Assembly: GCA_021300195.1 (NCBI GenBank)
Contig: JAJTIE010000005.1
Coordinates: forward strand, 159,399-223,398
Length of the DNA stretch: 64,000 nt
Origin: Bacteroidota bacterium
GTDB lineage: Bacteria; Bacteroidota; Bacteroidia; J057; JAJTIE01
Reading direction: 5' to 3'
The notes beneath the pieces are model-generated. The model was not told where the DNA came from and did no database searches. It saw only the letters and a list, made by a program, of their open reading frames with translations. The translations under genes and the position numbers were made by a program. Below are positions 8,267 through 18,100 of this stretch, piece after piece. Each line of letters begins with the position of its first letter. Within the stretch, counting starts at the first letter, position 1.

Positions 8267-10216
8267 CTACGCCTCGCTGGCGGGCTCGGCTTCGGGCGAT
8301 GTTTCGATCAGCTCGGGTTTTTCCTCCTCGCTGGCAAAGGGGCGCTTGCCCAGCAGGCGCTCCAGGTCGTCTATCAGGATTACCTCTTTCTCCAGCAGGG
8401 CCTGCGCCACAGCCTCCAGCTGGCTGCGGTGCCGCGTTAGCAGGTCCAGTGCCCGCTGGTAGGCACCGTCTATCATCTCGCGCACCACGCGGTCTATGGT
8501 CTCGGCCAGGTTCTCGCTATAGGGCTTGGTAAAGGTCATCTCGCCCTCGTCTCGGGTAAAGCTCAGGTTGCCCACCTCATCGCTCATGCCATATACGGTA
8601 ACCATGGAGTAGGCCATGCGGGTAATGCGTTCCAGGTCGTTTTGTGCGCCGGTAGAGATCTTGCCGAATACCAGCTCCTCGGCCGCGCGGCCACCCAGGG
8701 TTACGCATATCTTGTCCAGCAGCTGGTCGGTATTGTTCAGGTACTCCTCCTTGGGCAGGTACTGCGCGTAGCCCAGGGCAGCAATGCCGCGTGGAATGAT
8801 GCTCACCTTTACCAGTGCCTCGGCATGCTCCAGAAACCAACCGGCTACGGCGTGGCCGGCTTCGTGGTAGGCTATTACCTTCTTCTCGCGCGGCGAGATA
8901 ATCTTGTTCTTCTTTTCCAGTCCGCCAATGATTCGGTCGATGGCATCCTGAAAGTCTTGCATATCCACGGCCTCCTTGTTTTTGCGGGCAGCAATCAGGG
9001 CGGCCTCGTTGCACACATTCATGATATCTGCCCCCACAAAGCCGGGCGTTTGCTGCGCCAGTCGCTCTACCTGTATGCCGGTACCTTTCACAATTTTTTT
9101 CAGGTGGACCTTGAATATGGCCTCACGCTCTTTCAGATCGGGCCGGTCTACGCCGATTACGCGGTCAAAGCGGCCTGGGCGCAGCAGGGCGGTGTCCAGC
9201 ACATCGGGCCGGTTGGTGGCTGCCATCAGGATGACGCCTTGGTCGGTATTGAAGCCGTCCATCTCCACCAGGATCTGGTTCAGAGTATTCTCGCGCTCGT
9301 CATTGCCGCCCGTAATGTTGGCCCTGCCACGGCTACGCCCTACGGCATCTATTTCGTCTATAAAGATGATACAGGGGGCTTTTTCCTTGGCTTGCTTGAA
9401 GAGGTCGCGCACACGGGCTGCCCCTACGCCTACAAACATTTCTACAAAATCAGATCCACTCAGGCTGAAGAAGGGCACCCCCGCCTCGCCTGCTACAGCC
9501 TTGGCCAGCAGCGTCTTGCCCGTACCGGGAGGGCCCACCAGGAGTACGCCCTTGGGGATGTGGCCGCCCAGTTTGGTAAACTTGCTGGGGTTGCGCAGAA
9601 ACTCTACCACCTCCTCCACCTCGGTTTTGGCTTCTTCCAGGCCAGCTACGTCGCTGAAGGTAACCTTTACCCGGTTTTCCTTGTCGAAGAGCGAGGCCTT
9701 GCTCTTGCCGATATTGAAGATCTGCGAGCCGCCCATGCCCCCCCCTACGCGCCGCATCAGGAACATCCAGATGGCGATGATGATAAAGATGGGGATGAGG
9801 ATTTGCAGAAAGGGGGTAATGTAGTCCTTCTCCTCTATGTTCCGGAAGGGTACATTCTTGTCTCGCAGTTTGGCAAAAAAGCCATCATCGTTCCGGCTTA
9901 GCTGATAGGTGTACTGTGGGCCACCATCCGAGCCGGAAAATAGGCCGGGCTTTTGGTCGGTGCCTTTACCACTGGCCTGCTCTTTACGGGCTTCTTCGGT
10001 CAGGAAGACCTCTACCCGCTCGTTGTTCACAATCCGGATGTGGTCTACTTTTTCTGCATTTACCAGGCTCCAGAACTTCTGGTCGTCTATCTGCTGGCCG
10101 GCCTGGCGGTCGGGTAGCACAAAGAAGACGACAAGGATGAGCATGAAGATGATGCCGTATATCCAGTAAAGGTTATTGCTGCCGCCCCGCTTGCGGGGGT
10201 TTTGGTCCTGGGCCAT
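8267..10216 (-). CDS. ftsH: ATP-dependent zinc metalloprotease FtsH
   Basis: FtsH is the membrane-anchored AAA+ protease that degrades misfolded membrane proteins and regulatory targets. The 649-residue protein has two transmembrane segments (about 16-35 and 134-155) flanking a periplasmic domain. It then shows Walker A GPPGTGKT at 228-235, Walker B IIFIDEID near 283-290, the second region of homology ending LLRPGRFDR, and the zinc site HEAGH at 451-455. The acidic C-terminal tail is common in this phylum. It heads the minus-strand run that continues into lpxH. Confidence 0.98.
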   Translation of the reverse strand: MAQDQNPRKRGGSNNLYWIYGIIFMLILVVFFVLPDRQAGQQIDDQKFWSLVNAEKVDHIRIVNNERVEVFLTEEARKEQASGKGTDQKPGLFSGSDGGPQYTYQLSRNDDGFFAKLRDKNVPFRNIEEKDYITPFLQILIPIFIIIAIWMFLMRRVGGGMGGSQIFNIGKSKASLFDKENRVKVTFSDVAGLEEAKTEVEEVVEFLRNPSKFTKLGGHIPKGVLLVGPPGTGKTLLAKAVAGEAGVPFFSLSGSDFVEMFVGVGAARVRDLFKQAKEKAPCIIFIDEIDAVGRSRGRANITGGNDERENTLNQILVEMDGFNTDQGVILMAATNRPDVLDTALLRPGRFDRVIGVDRPDLKEREAIFKVHLKKIVKGTGIQVERLAQQTPGFVGADIMNVCNEAALIAARKNKEAVDMQDFQDAIDRIIGGLEKKNKIISPREKKVIAYHEAGHAVAGWFLEHAEALVKVSIIPRGIAALGYAQYLPKEEYLNNTDQLLDKICVTLGGRAAEELVFGKISTGAQNDLERITRMAYSMVTVYGMSDEVGNLSFTRDEGEMTFTKPYSENLAETIDRVVREMIDGAYQRALDLLTRHRSQLEAVAQALLEKEVILIDDLERLLGKRPFASEEEKPELIETSPEAEPASEA

Positions 10217-10364
10217 GTGTGTTGTGTACTAATGGTAAAGCGAATGGGGCCGCAAAAAGCATGCCTTGTACACAGGCACCAGCTTTGGCAGCCGGGTACC
10301 TGCAAATTTGGCAGTAAGCTACGAGAAAAAGCGCAATTATACGGGCCTGCCGGCAAAGTTTTGG

Positions 10365-11273
10365 CTAGGCCATGGCCTGCAGCTGGCGCTGGATGACGGC
10401 CAAGCCCTGGGCCAGCGTATGGGGTCTGTAGTCCAGCTCCGTCTGTGCTTTCAGGATGATCATGCCTGTCTGGGGGGGGCGCCTGGCGGGTTGGTTCAGG
10501 GTGGTGCTATCGGTGGGTACCATCAGGGTGGTATCCAGGCCGAAGAATTGTGCCGTTTGCTGGGCTATCTCCCACACATTCAGGATATCGGGACCTGCCA
10601 GGTGGTAGATGCCGGTTTTCTCGCGCATCAGCACGGCTATCACGCCGTCTGCCAGGTCCTCGGCCAGGGTAGGGCTGCGCACCTGGTCGTTTATCACCCG
10701 GATCTGCTGGCCGGCCTCCAGGCTTTTCTTCACCCACAGGATGATGTTGCTCCGGCTTAGGTCTGGCAGCACGCCATACACCAGGGCAGTGCGCAGGATG
10801 GCCGCACGTACGCCCACCTCTTGTATGCGCTCCTCGGCCAGCCACTTGCTGTGGCCATAGGTGCTCAGGGGGTTGGCTGTGGCGCGCTCGTCATAGGGGC
10901 TTTCCTCCCCGTCAAATATGAAGTCGGTACTGATGTGGATCAGGCGGGCATCCAGCTCCAGGCACAGCTGGGCCAGCTCCTCCACCGCCTGGGCATTCAC
11001 GCGGTGGCACAGCTGCTGCTCCTTTTCGCAGGCATCCACGTTGGTTATGGCAGCGCAGTTGATCAGCTCTGTGGGCCCAAAGTCGCGCACCACCTGGCTC
11101 ATCTGCACCGCATTGTTCAGGTCCATCTGTGCATAGGCGTAGTCCCCTTGCAGCTTATGGCTTTCATCCTCCCCTGTGGCCAGCAAGCTTAGGCCCGTTC
11201 TGCCCTGCAGCTTGGCCACCAGCTTCTGGCCTAGTAGCCCATTTGCGCCCGTTATCAGTACTCGTCTTTCCAT
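10365..11273 (-). CDS. RmlD-like NAD(P)-dependent sugar-nucleotide reductase (extended SDR)
   Basis: A 302-residue extended short-chain dehydrogenase. The dinucleotide motif is GANGLLG near residue 10. The catalytic Ser-Tyr-Lys triad is visible as HISTDFIFDG (Ser/Thr) and STYGHSKWLAE (YxxxK). The overall layout (INCAAITNVDACE, VRSPTLAEDLA, GIYHLAG) is that of dTDP-4-dehydrorhamnose reductase, RmlD. No other rhamnose genes are adjacent, so the exact substrate is open. The ATG at 11273 is preferred over 11288 because a good promoter box ends four bases before it. Confidence 0.8.
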   Translation of the reverse strand: MERRVLITGANGLLGQKLVAKLQGRTGLSLLATGEDESHKLQGDYAYAQMDLNNAVQMSQVVRDFGPTELINCAAITNVDACEKEQQLCHRVNAQAVEELAQLCLELDARLIHISTDFIFDGEESPYDERATANPLSTYGHSKWLAEERIQEVGVRAAILRTALVYGVLPDLSRSNIILWVKKSLEAGQQIRVINDQVRSPTLAEDLADGVIAVLMREKTGIYHLAGPDILNVWEIAQQTAQFFGLDTTLMVPTDSTTLNQPARRPPQTGMIILKAQTELDYRPHTLAQGLAVIQRQLQAMA

Positions 11274-11277
11274 CCTG

Positions 11278-11311
11278 CAAACATACAAAAAGCCCCCCCC
11301 CTGCTTACAAA
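11278..11311 (-). promoter_or_regulatory. Promoter of the RmlD-like gene (-33 TTTG / -7 TATGTTTG)
   Basis: On the minus strand TTTG (11311-11308) is followed after 22 bases by TATGTTTG (11285-11278), a full match to the Bacteroidota TTTG/TAnnTTTG promoter. Only four bases separate the box from the ATG, so the transcript would start at or next to the start codon. Confidence 0.55.
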
Positions 11312-11350
11312 TGGCTAACCTGCTACAGGCAGGTGCCTTGGGCAGGGCAT

Positions 11351-11385
11351 AAAAAAAGCGGGCTCGAATGCGGCCCGCTTTTTTT
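11351..11385 (-). terminator. Rho-independent terminator after the outer-membrane barrel gene
   Basis: The arms AAAAAAAGCGGGC and GCCCGCTTTTTTT pair perfectly around a short loop, with a U-tract in both directions. It sits just past the stop of the minus-strand barrel gene and insulates the RmlD-like promoter. Confidence 0.9.
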
Positions 11386-11403
11386 AAGATTATCCGGATA
11401 GAC

Positions 11404-12192
11404 CTAGAAGAAGAAGCTCAGCTTCAGGTTGCCATTGGCAGTGCCAAAGCTGGTGTAGCCTGTGTTGGTGTCTACACCGAAGGTGGTAGATCCGCCTGTG
11501 TCTACAGTAGTAGAAGTGCCACCAGCCGGAGTGGTAGTGATCTCGCCGTCACCTGTGCTAGAAAGGAACAGACCCCAGCCCAGTTCGCCACCGATGGCTA
11601 CCTTGGGCGCGAAGAAGTATTCCACACCTACAAAGGCATTTGCACCAACAGTGAGGGTAGTGCCCTCTTTGGTCTCTACCTCGTTCACGCCTGCCACCGT
11701 TGTGCTGGCAGTTTGATTGATCGTTTTACTGCCCTGTATGCCCAGCACCACTTCGCCACCGTAGTAGCCTTGGAAACGGCCATAGTTGCCACGACGAAAC
11801 TCCACGCCACCGCTCAGGAAAACATTATAGCCAGACTCTTCATCTTTCTCCTCAACGTTGTTATTTACCGCGTTGGTTACGTAGTTGCTCTCGGTATTGC
11901 TGCCGAATCCGATACGCAGTCCACCACGGATGGCCATGGTCTCGCTCATGAAATAGCGACCTTGTACCATTTGCCAGCCGTTCAGGAAGTCAAAGCGGGC
12001 ATTGCTAGAAGAGGAACCAGCAGTAGAGCCTACAAACTTGCCAACGTAGTCCAAGAAGGGGTTAGCACTAACACTCAGGCTAAAGTCTCCGGCCTCGGGC
12101 AGGATGTTGATGCCCCGCTTAGAGGTCATGTCTTGTGCACTGGCAGCACCTGCAAAAACGAGGGCTACCATCATCAGGGTAAATTTTTTCAT
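11404..12192 (-). CDS. Outer-membrane beta-barrel protein
   Basis: A 262-residue protein with a signal peptide (MKKFTLMMVALVFAGAASAQ). The mature part is made of alternating beta strands with a Thr/Ser/Gly-rich acidic loop near residues 210-240, and it ends LKLSFFF with the C-terminal aromatic typical of barrels. It resembles the OmpW/OMP_b-brl group of small porin-like proteins, but no specific family is certain. The ATG at 12192 is the signal-peptide start; the longer open frame to 12303 covers AT-rich leader. A strong terminator follows, and the leader holds an 18-base-period direct repeat. It is probably an abundant monocistronic transcript. Confidence 0.82.
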   Translation of the reverse strand: MKKFTLMMVALVFAGAASAQDMTSKRGINILPEAGDFSLSVSANPFLDYVGKFVGSTAGSSSSNARFDFLNGWQMVQGRYFMSETMAIRGGLRIGFGSNTESNYVTNAVNNNVEEKDEESGYNVFLSGGVEFRRGNYGRFQGYYGGEVVLGIQGSKTINQTASTTVAGVNEVETKEGTTLTVGANAFVGVEYFFAPKVAIGGELGWGLFLSSTGDGEITTTPAGGTSTTVDTGGSTTFGVDTNTGYTSFGTANGNLKLSFFF

Positions 12193-12242
12193 GGTTTTGG
12201 TATTTGATGAACAAATTAGGTTTGATGGCCAAAAGTTAGAAT

Positions 12243-12271
12243 TTTTTGTGAAGGTCAATCTTTTTGTGAAG
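12243..12271. repeat. Pair of direct repeats TTTTTGTGAAG in the barrel gene leader
   Basis: TTTTTGTGAAG occurs at 12243-12253 and again at 12261-12271, an 18-base period, in the AT-rich divergent region between the barrel gene (-) and the UbiA gene (+). It may be a tandem regulator site or chance within A/T-rich sequence. Confidence 0.4.
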
Positions 12272-12425
12272 TATTTTTTGGCCTCTTGTCCTTTACCCTC
12301 CATCAGGTTGGTTTAAAGATATGCAGCGTTTCCGGTCATTTATCCCCAAATTTGCCGCTACCGGGGCGTCAGGCAGGTCCGGGCAGAATGAAACAGGAGC
12401 GTTTTTGGGATTCGAGAAAAACTGT

Positions 12426-13298
12426 ATGCAGAGCACCACACCCCGCGTAGCCGATTTTTTTTCGCTGGTTAAAATCAGTCATACCATTTTTGCCCTACCC
12501 TTTGCCATTCTGGGCTTTGCCCTGGGCTGGATGCATGCGGAGGCACATGAGTGGTGGGATTTTCCGCTCATCCTGCTGTGCATGGTTACGGCCCGGAATG
12601 CCGCCATGGGCTTTAACCGCTGGGCCGACCGCCGGTACGACCGGCAGAATGCCCGCACTGCCCAGCGCGAGATCCCCGCAGGCAAGATTTCGGGACGGGC
12701 TGCCCTGGCCTTTGTGGGGGCAAATTGCGTCGTCTTTATTATGGCCACTTACCCCCTGAATGCCAGCAGGCTGTGCTTTTACCTGAGCCCGGTGGCGCTG
12801 CTGGTCATCCTGGGGTACAGCTACACCAAGCGTTTTACCTCCCTTTGCCATTTTGTGCTGGGGCTGGGTCTGGGTCTGGCACCGGTGGGGGCCTACCTGG
12901 CTGTTACCGGCAGTTTTTCTGCTCCCATTATTTGCCTGGGGCTGGCGGTGCTGTGCTGGACAGCGGGTTTCGACACCATCTATGCCCTGCAGGACGACCA
13001 GTTTGACCGCCAGCAGGGGCTACACAGCCTGCCCGTGGCGCTGGGCCGGCGTGGTGCCCTGGTGCTGTCTGTACTGCTGCATGTGCTGTGCGCAGGGCTT
13101 ATTGCCCTGGTGGGCTACCAGCTGGCTATGGGGGGGCTCTACTGGCTGGGTGCGGCCCTGTTTGGTGGCATCCTGGTGTATCAGCACCTGCTGGTAAAGC
13201 CCCACGACCTGAGCCGCGTGAACCTTGCCTTCTTCACCACCAATGGCATAGGCTCCATTGTGTTTTGCACCCTGGCCATTGCAGACCTTTTGGCATGA
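12426..13298 (+). CDS. UbiA-family prenyltransferase (menaquinone-type, MqnP/UbiA-like)
   Basis: A 290-residue polytopic inner-membrane protein that would attach a polyprenyl chain to an aromatic ring. Both Asp-rich prenyl-diphosphate motifs are present: NRWADRRYDRQN near residue 60 (NxxxDxxxD) and DTIYALQDDQFD near 180. About eight hydrophobic segments surround them. Its sequence style matches the UbiA-like group used for menaquinone in organisms without ubiquinone (MqnP of the futalosine route), but that assignment is inference; no other mqn or men genes are in the window. The ATG at 12426 begins the conserved N-terminus. Confidence 0.85.
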   Translation: MQSTTPRVADFFSLVKISHTIFALPFAILGFALGWMHAEAHEWWDFPLILLCMVTARNAAMGFNRWADRRYDRQNARTAQREIPAGKISGRAALAFVGANCVVFIMATYPLNASRLCFYLSPVALLVILGYSYTKRFTSLCHFVLGLGLGLAPVGAYLAVTGSFSAPIICLGLAVLCWTAGFDTIYALQDDQFDRQQGLHSLPVALGRRGALVLSVLLHVLCAGLIALVGYQLAMGGLYWLGAALFGGILVYQHLLVKPHDLSRVNLAFFTTNGIGSIVFCTLAIADLLA

Positions 13299-13348
13299 TA
13301 TTCGCTTGCAGAGGTTCCAATAGTTAGTACTAAAGTTCCTTATCTCCC

Positions 13349-13939
13349 ATGCACGCCCTTTTTTTCCGTCCGTTCCTGGCCGTTGGCCTGTGTATCCTGG
13401 GTCTGTTGCCCACTCAGCCTGCGGTTGCCCAAACGGTGGTGCAGTTCTACACCGATCCGCCAGCAGAAAGCGCCCTGGCCGACTGGGTGCCGACAAAAAA
13501 AGACCAGGCCGAAAGCTGGCTGACAGAGCGCAATACCCTGGGGGGCTACCTGCGCGCCGAAGCACCCGATGGCGAGGCCACGCTGGAGGTGGCCAAGTTT
13601 CTGAAAAAGAACAATAATGCGGTCTTTGTCGTCAGCATCCTCCGCTGCCAGCCCGGGTGCGAGCAGACGCTGGAGTTTTGGCAGGGCTACAACAACGGGA
13701 AGCAGTGGCGGCGAATGGATGAGTACCTGATAGACCTGCTGGGCCCCGAGCAGCTGCAGGACCTGCTGCGTGCCGCGGGCTACTCCGTTTCGCTGGCCGA
13801 GCTGGCCGAGCACCCGGTCATCTACCAGTTGCCCAAGGGGGGCACCAGCCTGGGTGTACGCATAGTGGGATTTAATGAAGAGGAACCGATAGCATACCTC
13901 GACTTTGTGCGAGACAAGTTTCAGCTACGGGCAGAATAA
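13349..13939 (+). CDS. Secreted protein of unknown function
   Basis: A 196-residue protein with a signal peptide ending about PAVAQ. The mature sequence (VVQFYTDPPAESALADW, NNAVFVVSILRCQPGCEQT, IAYLDFVRDKFQLRAE) is mixed alpha/beta with one CxxxC pair and no repeat. I recognise no family. It lies 50 bases after the UbiA gene on the same strand and converges with ftsY, so it may be co-transcribed with the prenyltransferase. Likely periplasmic. Confidence 0.7.
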   Translation: MHALFFRPFLAVGLCILGLLPTQPAVAQTVVQFYTDPPAESALADWVPTKKDQAESWLTERNTLGGYLRAEAPDGEATLEVAKFLKKNNNAVFVVSILRCQPGCEQTLEFWQGYNNGKQWRRMDEYLIDLLGPEQLQDLLRAAGYSVSLAELAEHPVIYQLPKGGTSLGVRIVGFNEEEPIAYLDFVRDKFQLRAE

Positions 13940-14008
13940 GCGAAGTCTGCAAAAAACGCCCCGCCAAATGATGCAAATCCTGGCTGCACAAAAACCCACT
14001 GTGTGCCC

Positions 14009-14956
14009 TTAAGCCTGCTCAAACAGGCTGTCTACAAAGGCAGCGGGCTCAAAGCGTTGCAGGTCTTCCATCCCTTCGCCTACGCCTATGTAGCGTACCG
14101 GTATCTGAAACTGATCGCTGATGCCAATCACTACCCCGCCCTTGGCCGTTCCGTCCAGCTTGGTGATAGCCAGTGCACTCACCTCGGTGGCCTCGGTAAA
14201 CTCGCGTGCCTGTGCCAGGGCATTCTGGCCGGTGCTGCCATCTAGCACCAGTAGCACCTCGTGCGGGGCACCCGGCACGTGCCGGGCGATGGTACGCTTT
14301 ATCTTGCCCAGCTCATCCATCAGGTGTTTCTTGTTGTGCAGGCGCCCGGCTGTGTCTATTATTAGCACATCCACCCCTGCCTGCACGGCGGCCTGTGTGG
14401 CTTCGTAGGCTACGCTGGCAGGGTCGGCCCCCATGCCCTTGTCTACCACGGGCACGCCCACCCGCTCGCCCCATATCTTCAGCTGGTCTACGGCTGCAGC
14501 CCGGAAGGTGTCTGCCGCGCCCAGCATCACACGGTTTCCGGCAGCCTTGAACTGGTAGGCCAGTTTGCCAATGGTGGTTGTCTTGCCCACCCCGTTCACT
14601 CCCACTACCATCAGCACATAGGGGCGCTTGTCTGGCTCGATGGGGTCAAAGGTCTTGTCATTCCGCACCAGCAGGCCGGCTATCTCTTCGCGCAGCAGGG
14701 CATCTATCTCGGCCGTGGTGGCCCGCTCCTTTGCGGCTCGTTTCTGTATGCGTTCAATAATCTTCAGCGTGGTATCCAGCCCCACATCACTCAGCATCAG
14801 GATCTCTTCCAGCTCATCCAGCGCGGCGGCATCTATCGGGCTTTTCCGGCCCAGCAGCCCGGCCAGCCGGCCCAGCAGCCCACGGCGTGTGGGGCTAAGG
14901 CCCGCGTGCAGCGATTCGTTCTTTTTCCCCCGCTTAAATACATCAAATAGGCCCAT
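14009..14956 (-). CDS. ftsY: Signal recognition particle receptor FtsY
   Basis: FtsY is the GTPase that docks SRP-ribosome complexes at the membrane. The 315-residue protein has only a short acidic/basic N-terminal stretch before the NG domain, as is common in Bacteroidota. GTPase motifs are clear: G1 GVNGVGKTTTIGKL, DTFRAAAVDQL, G3 DTAGRLHNK, G4 TKLDGTAKGG and the closing GVGEGMEDLQRF. The start at 14956 (MGLFDVFKRG) is the family start; the longer frame to 15013 runs through a TATCTTTG promoter box. Confidence 0.96.
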   Translation of the reverse strand: MGLFDVFKRGKKNESLHAGLSPTRRGLLGRLAGLLGRKSPIDAAALDELEEILMLSDVGLDTTLKIIERIQKRAAKERATTAEIDALLREEIAGLLVRNDKTFDPIEPDKRPYVLMVVGVNGVGKTTTIGKLAYQFKAAGNRVMLGAADTFRAAAVDQLKIWGERVGVPVVDKGMGADPASVAYEATQAAVQAGVDVLIIDTAGRLHNKKHLMDELGKIKRTIARHVPGAPHEVLLVLDGSTGQNALAQAREFTEATEVSALAITKLDGTAKGGVVIGISDQFQIPVRYIGVGEGMEDLQRFEPAAFVDSLFEQA

Positions 14957-14960
14957 TGGG

Positions 14961-14968
14961 CAAAGATA
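14961..14968 (-). promoter_or_regulatory. -7 box of ftsY
   Basis: TATCTTTG on the minus strand matches TAnnTTTG exactly and ends four bases before the ftsY ATG. No -33 TTTG is seen at the expected distance. Confidence 0.45.
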
Positions 14969-15198
14969 GCGACAAAACACAGATCCTTGAGGAGCGGGCG
15001 TTGCATAAAGCACGTGCTACAGGCAGCCGGACCGCGCTGGGCCGTACGTTATCCCTGGCTTCACACGCCCTTCACACAAGCGGCCTGAATAGACCGTTCA
15101 AACCCGAATAGGCGCAAATGGAACTAAAATTTGGCGGACAGACAACATTTTTACTTCTTTGGTGGTTAGCTTGCTGTATGCAGAAGTCGTGTAGCAAA

Positions 15199-18100
15199 AT
15201 GAGAGATACCCTGGCAAGTTCCTGGTTCTACCGCCTGGCCTTTGTGGGCGTGGTCCTTTTGTTGATTCTGCCCGTATGGCTGAGCGCACAGTCTGTAGAG
15301 CGTAGTTTTGTGCCCAAGTGGACAGATGCCCGCTACGTACACCCCTTTATGGAGCCAACCTACACGGTGCCAGCCCCGGCTTTTGAGGGCTGTGTGTACG
15401 ATGAACGCATATATAATCTACCCTACCAAGCCCTACAGGTTCTGCATCCAGGCACAGCACACGCCACCTATGGGCTGCTGACTACCAGCCAGATGGAAGA
15501 AACCGAGAGCCTGGAATTTTTTGATGCCCTGGCGCAGGTGGCAGATGTGGATGCCCTCTTCCGGGGTAGCGAGTGGTACCCGGCTAGTCCGATGCAGCAC
15601 ATACCACTACAGCAGGGGGGTCAGGCCCTTTCGGTGCTGCACCTTTATCCCATCCAGCTGCACCGCTCGGGCACCCGGATCCGCACCTGGCGAGCCCTGC
15701 ATTACAGCGAGCTGGCCCCTGCCGCTGCTGTGGCCACCACGCAGCAGGCACTGGGCAAAACGCAAAACACCCCCACCAGCAAGCTGGCTACCGGGGTGTG
15801 GCACCAGCTAGCTATTAGCGAAACAGGCATCTACAAGATAGACAAGGCCTTCCTGGAGGGGATGGGCATCTCCACGGCTGGGCTAGATCCCCGCAACCTG
15901 CAGCTGTATGGCAAAGGCGGCGGCATGCTACCCCAGCAGAACAGCGCCTTCCGGCACGACGACCTGCCCGAGGTGGCCATCCAGGTGGTGGGTGAGGCCG
16001 ACGGGGTGTGGAACGATGGAGACTACCTGCTCTTCTACGGCCTGGGGCCCCATGTGCTGGTGTACGACTCGCTGGACAAGCGTATGCGACAGCAGAACCA
16101 CCTGTACACAGACCGGACCCACTACTACCTGACCGTGGGGCAAAGCGCGGGCAAGCGGATAAGCCTGCAGCCTGCTGCCACTACGGCAGACAGTGTGGTG
16201 AGCCGGCTGCGACACCTGGCCTACTGGAACCTGGATCAGCACAACCTGAACGAGAGTGGCCGACTGTGGTTTGGCCAAGAGTTCCGGGGCAGCAGCCTTA
16301 GCTTTACCTTTAGCCTGGCTACCCCCGGTGCCGTGCCCAATGGCCAGCACCGGCTGTACGCCCGCGTGGCTGGCCGGAGTGACAATGCCACCACCTTCCA
16401 GCTGGGCGAAGGCAGCAGCAGCCTGGGCAGCATTGGCTGCCAGCCCGTAAACACGGGCTGTAGCTATTGCGACCGTGCCGATATCCGCGAGAACGTGTGG
16501 GCCCTGGGGGGCGACAGGCTGCAAGACGGTGCCCAGGTCTCTGTTAGCTATTCGGGCGGACAGAATACCCAGGGCTGGCTGGACTACCTGAATGTAGACT
16601 ATGAGCGGAGCCTATCGCTGGATGTACCTTTCTTCCAGGGCTTTATTCCCATTGGCCGGGCGCGTACATTGGGCCTGGACTTTGCAGGCGGCACGGCCCA
16701 GCACCAGCTGTGGCTGGTGAATGACCCCACCACACCGGCAGCCCTGGACTACCAGCTGAGCGGCAGCACCCTCAGCACTCGTCTAACCGCTAGCCAGAGC
16801 CCCTGGCTGGTAGCCTTTACCCCTGCTGCCCACCAGCTGCCGCAGTATGTGGGCACGGTGGCAAACCAGAACCTGCACGGCCTGCCCCAGGCCGAGTACC
16901 TGATTATATCCGACCCCGACTTTGTACCCGCTGCCCAGCGCCTGGGCCAGTGGCACCAGCAGCACGATGGCCTGAGGTTCCATGTGGTTAGCCCGGGGCA
17001 GATTTACCAGGAATTCAGCAGCGGAATGCCCGACATTACCGCCCTGCGAGACTTTATCCGCATGTTCTGGCTACGGGCAGGCAGCAATGCCGCCGAGCGC
17101 CCCAGGTATGTACTACTCTTTGGCGATGCCAGCTACGACTACAAGGGCTACGAAACACAGCCCAGCCGCGTGCCCGCCTACCAGGCCCGCGAGAGTAATT
17201 TTCCCCCCAGTGCCTTTGTGTCCGACGACTTTTATGCCTTTATGGATGCAAACGAAGGCCTTTGGGGCGAAGGCAATGCGGAGGACTGGCAGGACCGGGT
17301 GCGCCAGACCCATACCATGGACCTAGCCGTGGGCCGCCTACCTGTAAACAGTGTGGCCGAAGCCGAGGCAATGGTAGACAAAATCATCGGGTATGGTACC
17401 CGGGGCCGGCAAGACGACCCCTGGAAAAACCGGATCCTCTTTGTTGGTGATGTGTATCGAGACGAATGTAACCACCACACCGAGGCCGATAACCTGGCCA
17501 AAAACACCGTGGCTACCGAGGCCCCCTGCATGGTTGCCCAAAAGGTGTATCTGGATGCCTACCCCAGTGTGAATGGGGCCGATGGTGTGCAATATCCCAT
17601 TGCACAGCAGCAGATGATAGACCGCATAAACCGAGGTGCCCTGGTGGTGAACTATACGGGCCACGGGGGCGAGGATGGATTGTCGAACTCGCGCATCCTG
17701 GAGCTGAACGACATCAGCAACCTGCAAAATGAGGGACGAGAAGCCATCTGGATAACTGCCACCTGCGACTTTGGCCGCTGCGATGTGCCCAGCTTCCCCT
17801 CTGGAGCCGAGCGCTTGCTGCTGAAAAGCAAGGGCGGAGCAATTGCCCTGATTACCTCTACCCGCGAGGTGTTTAGCGCGGGCAACTTTGTGTTTAACCA
17901 GAATACATACCAGCACTTCTTTGACCGAACAGCGGATGGCAGCCGGTACCTGACACTGGGCGAGGTGATGCAGCAGGCCAAAAACGCCTCCTGGAGCTCC
18001 TACGAGATCAATACCCGCAACTTCATGCTGATGGGCGATCCCGCCATGCGCATTGGCCTGCCTGAGTATGAGGCTGTGATTACCGAGATAAATGGGCAAG

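Noticed and set aside
8642..9901. Long open frame (419 residues) on the plus strand across ftsH
   Set aside because: It lies wholly antisense to ftsH, has no family resemblance and reflects the GC-rich codon pattern. ftsH has every expected motif on the other strand.
11368..12207. 279-residue plus-strand frame over the barrel gene
   Set aside because: Overlaps the terminator and the signal-peptide-bearing barrel gene on the other strand; no family signal.
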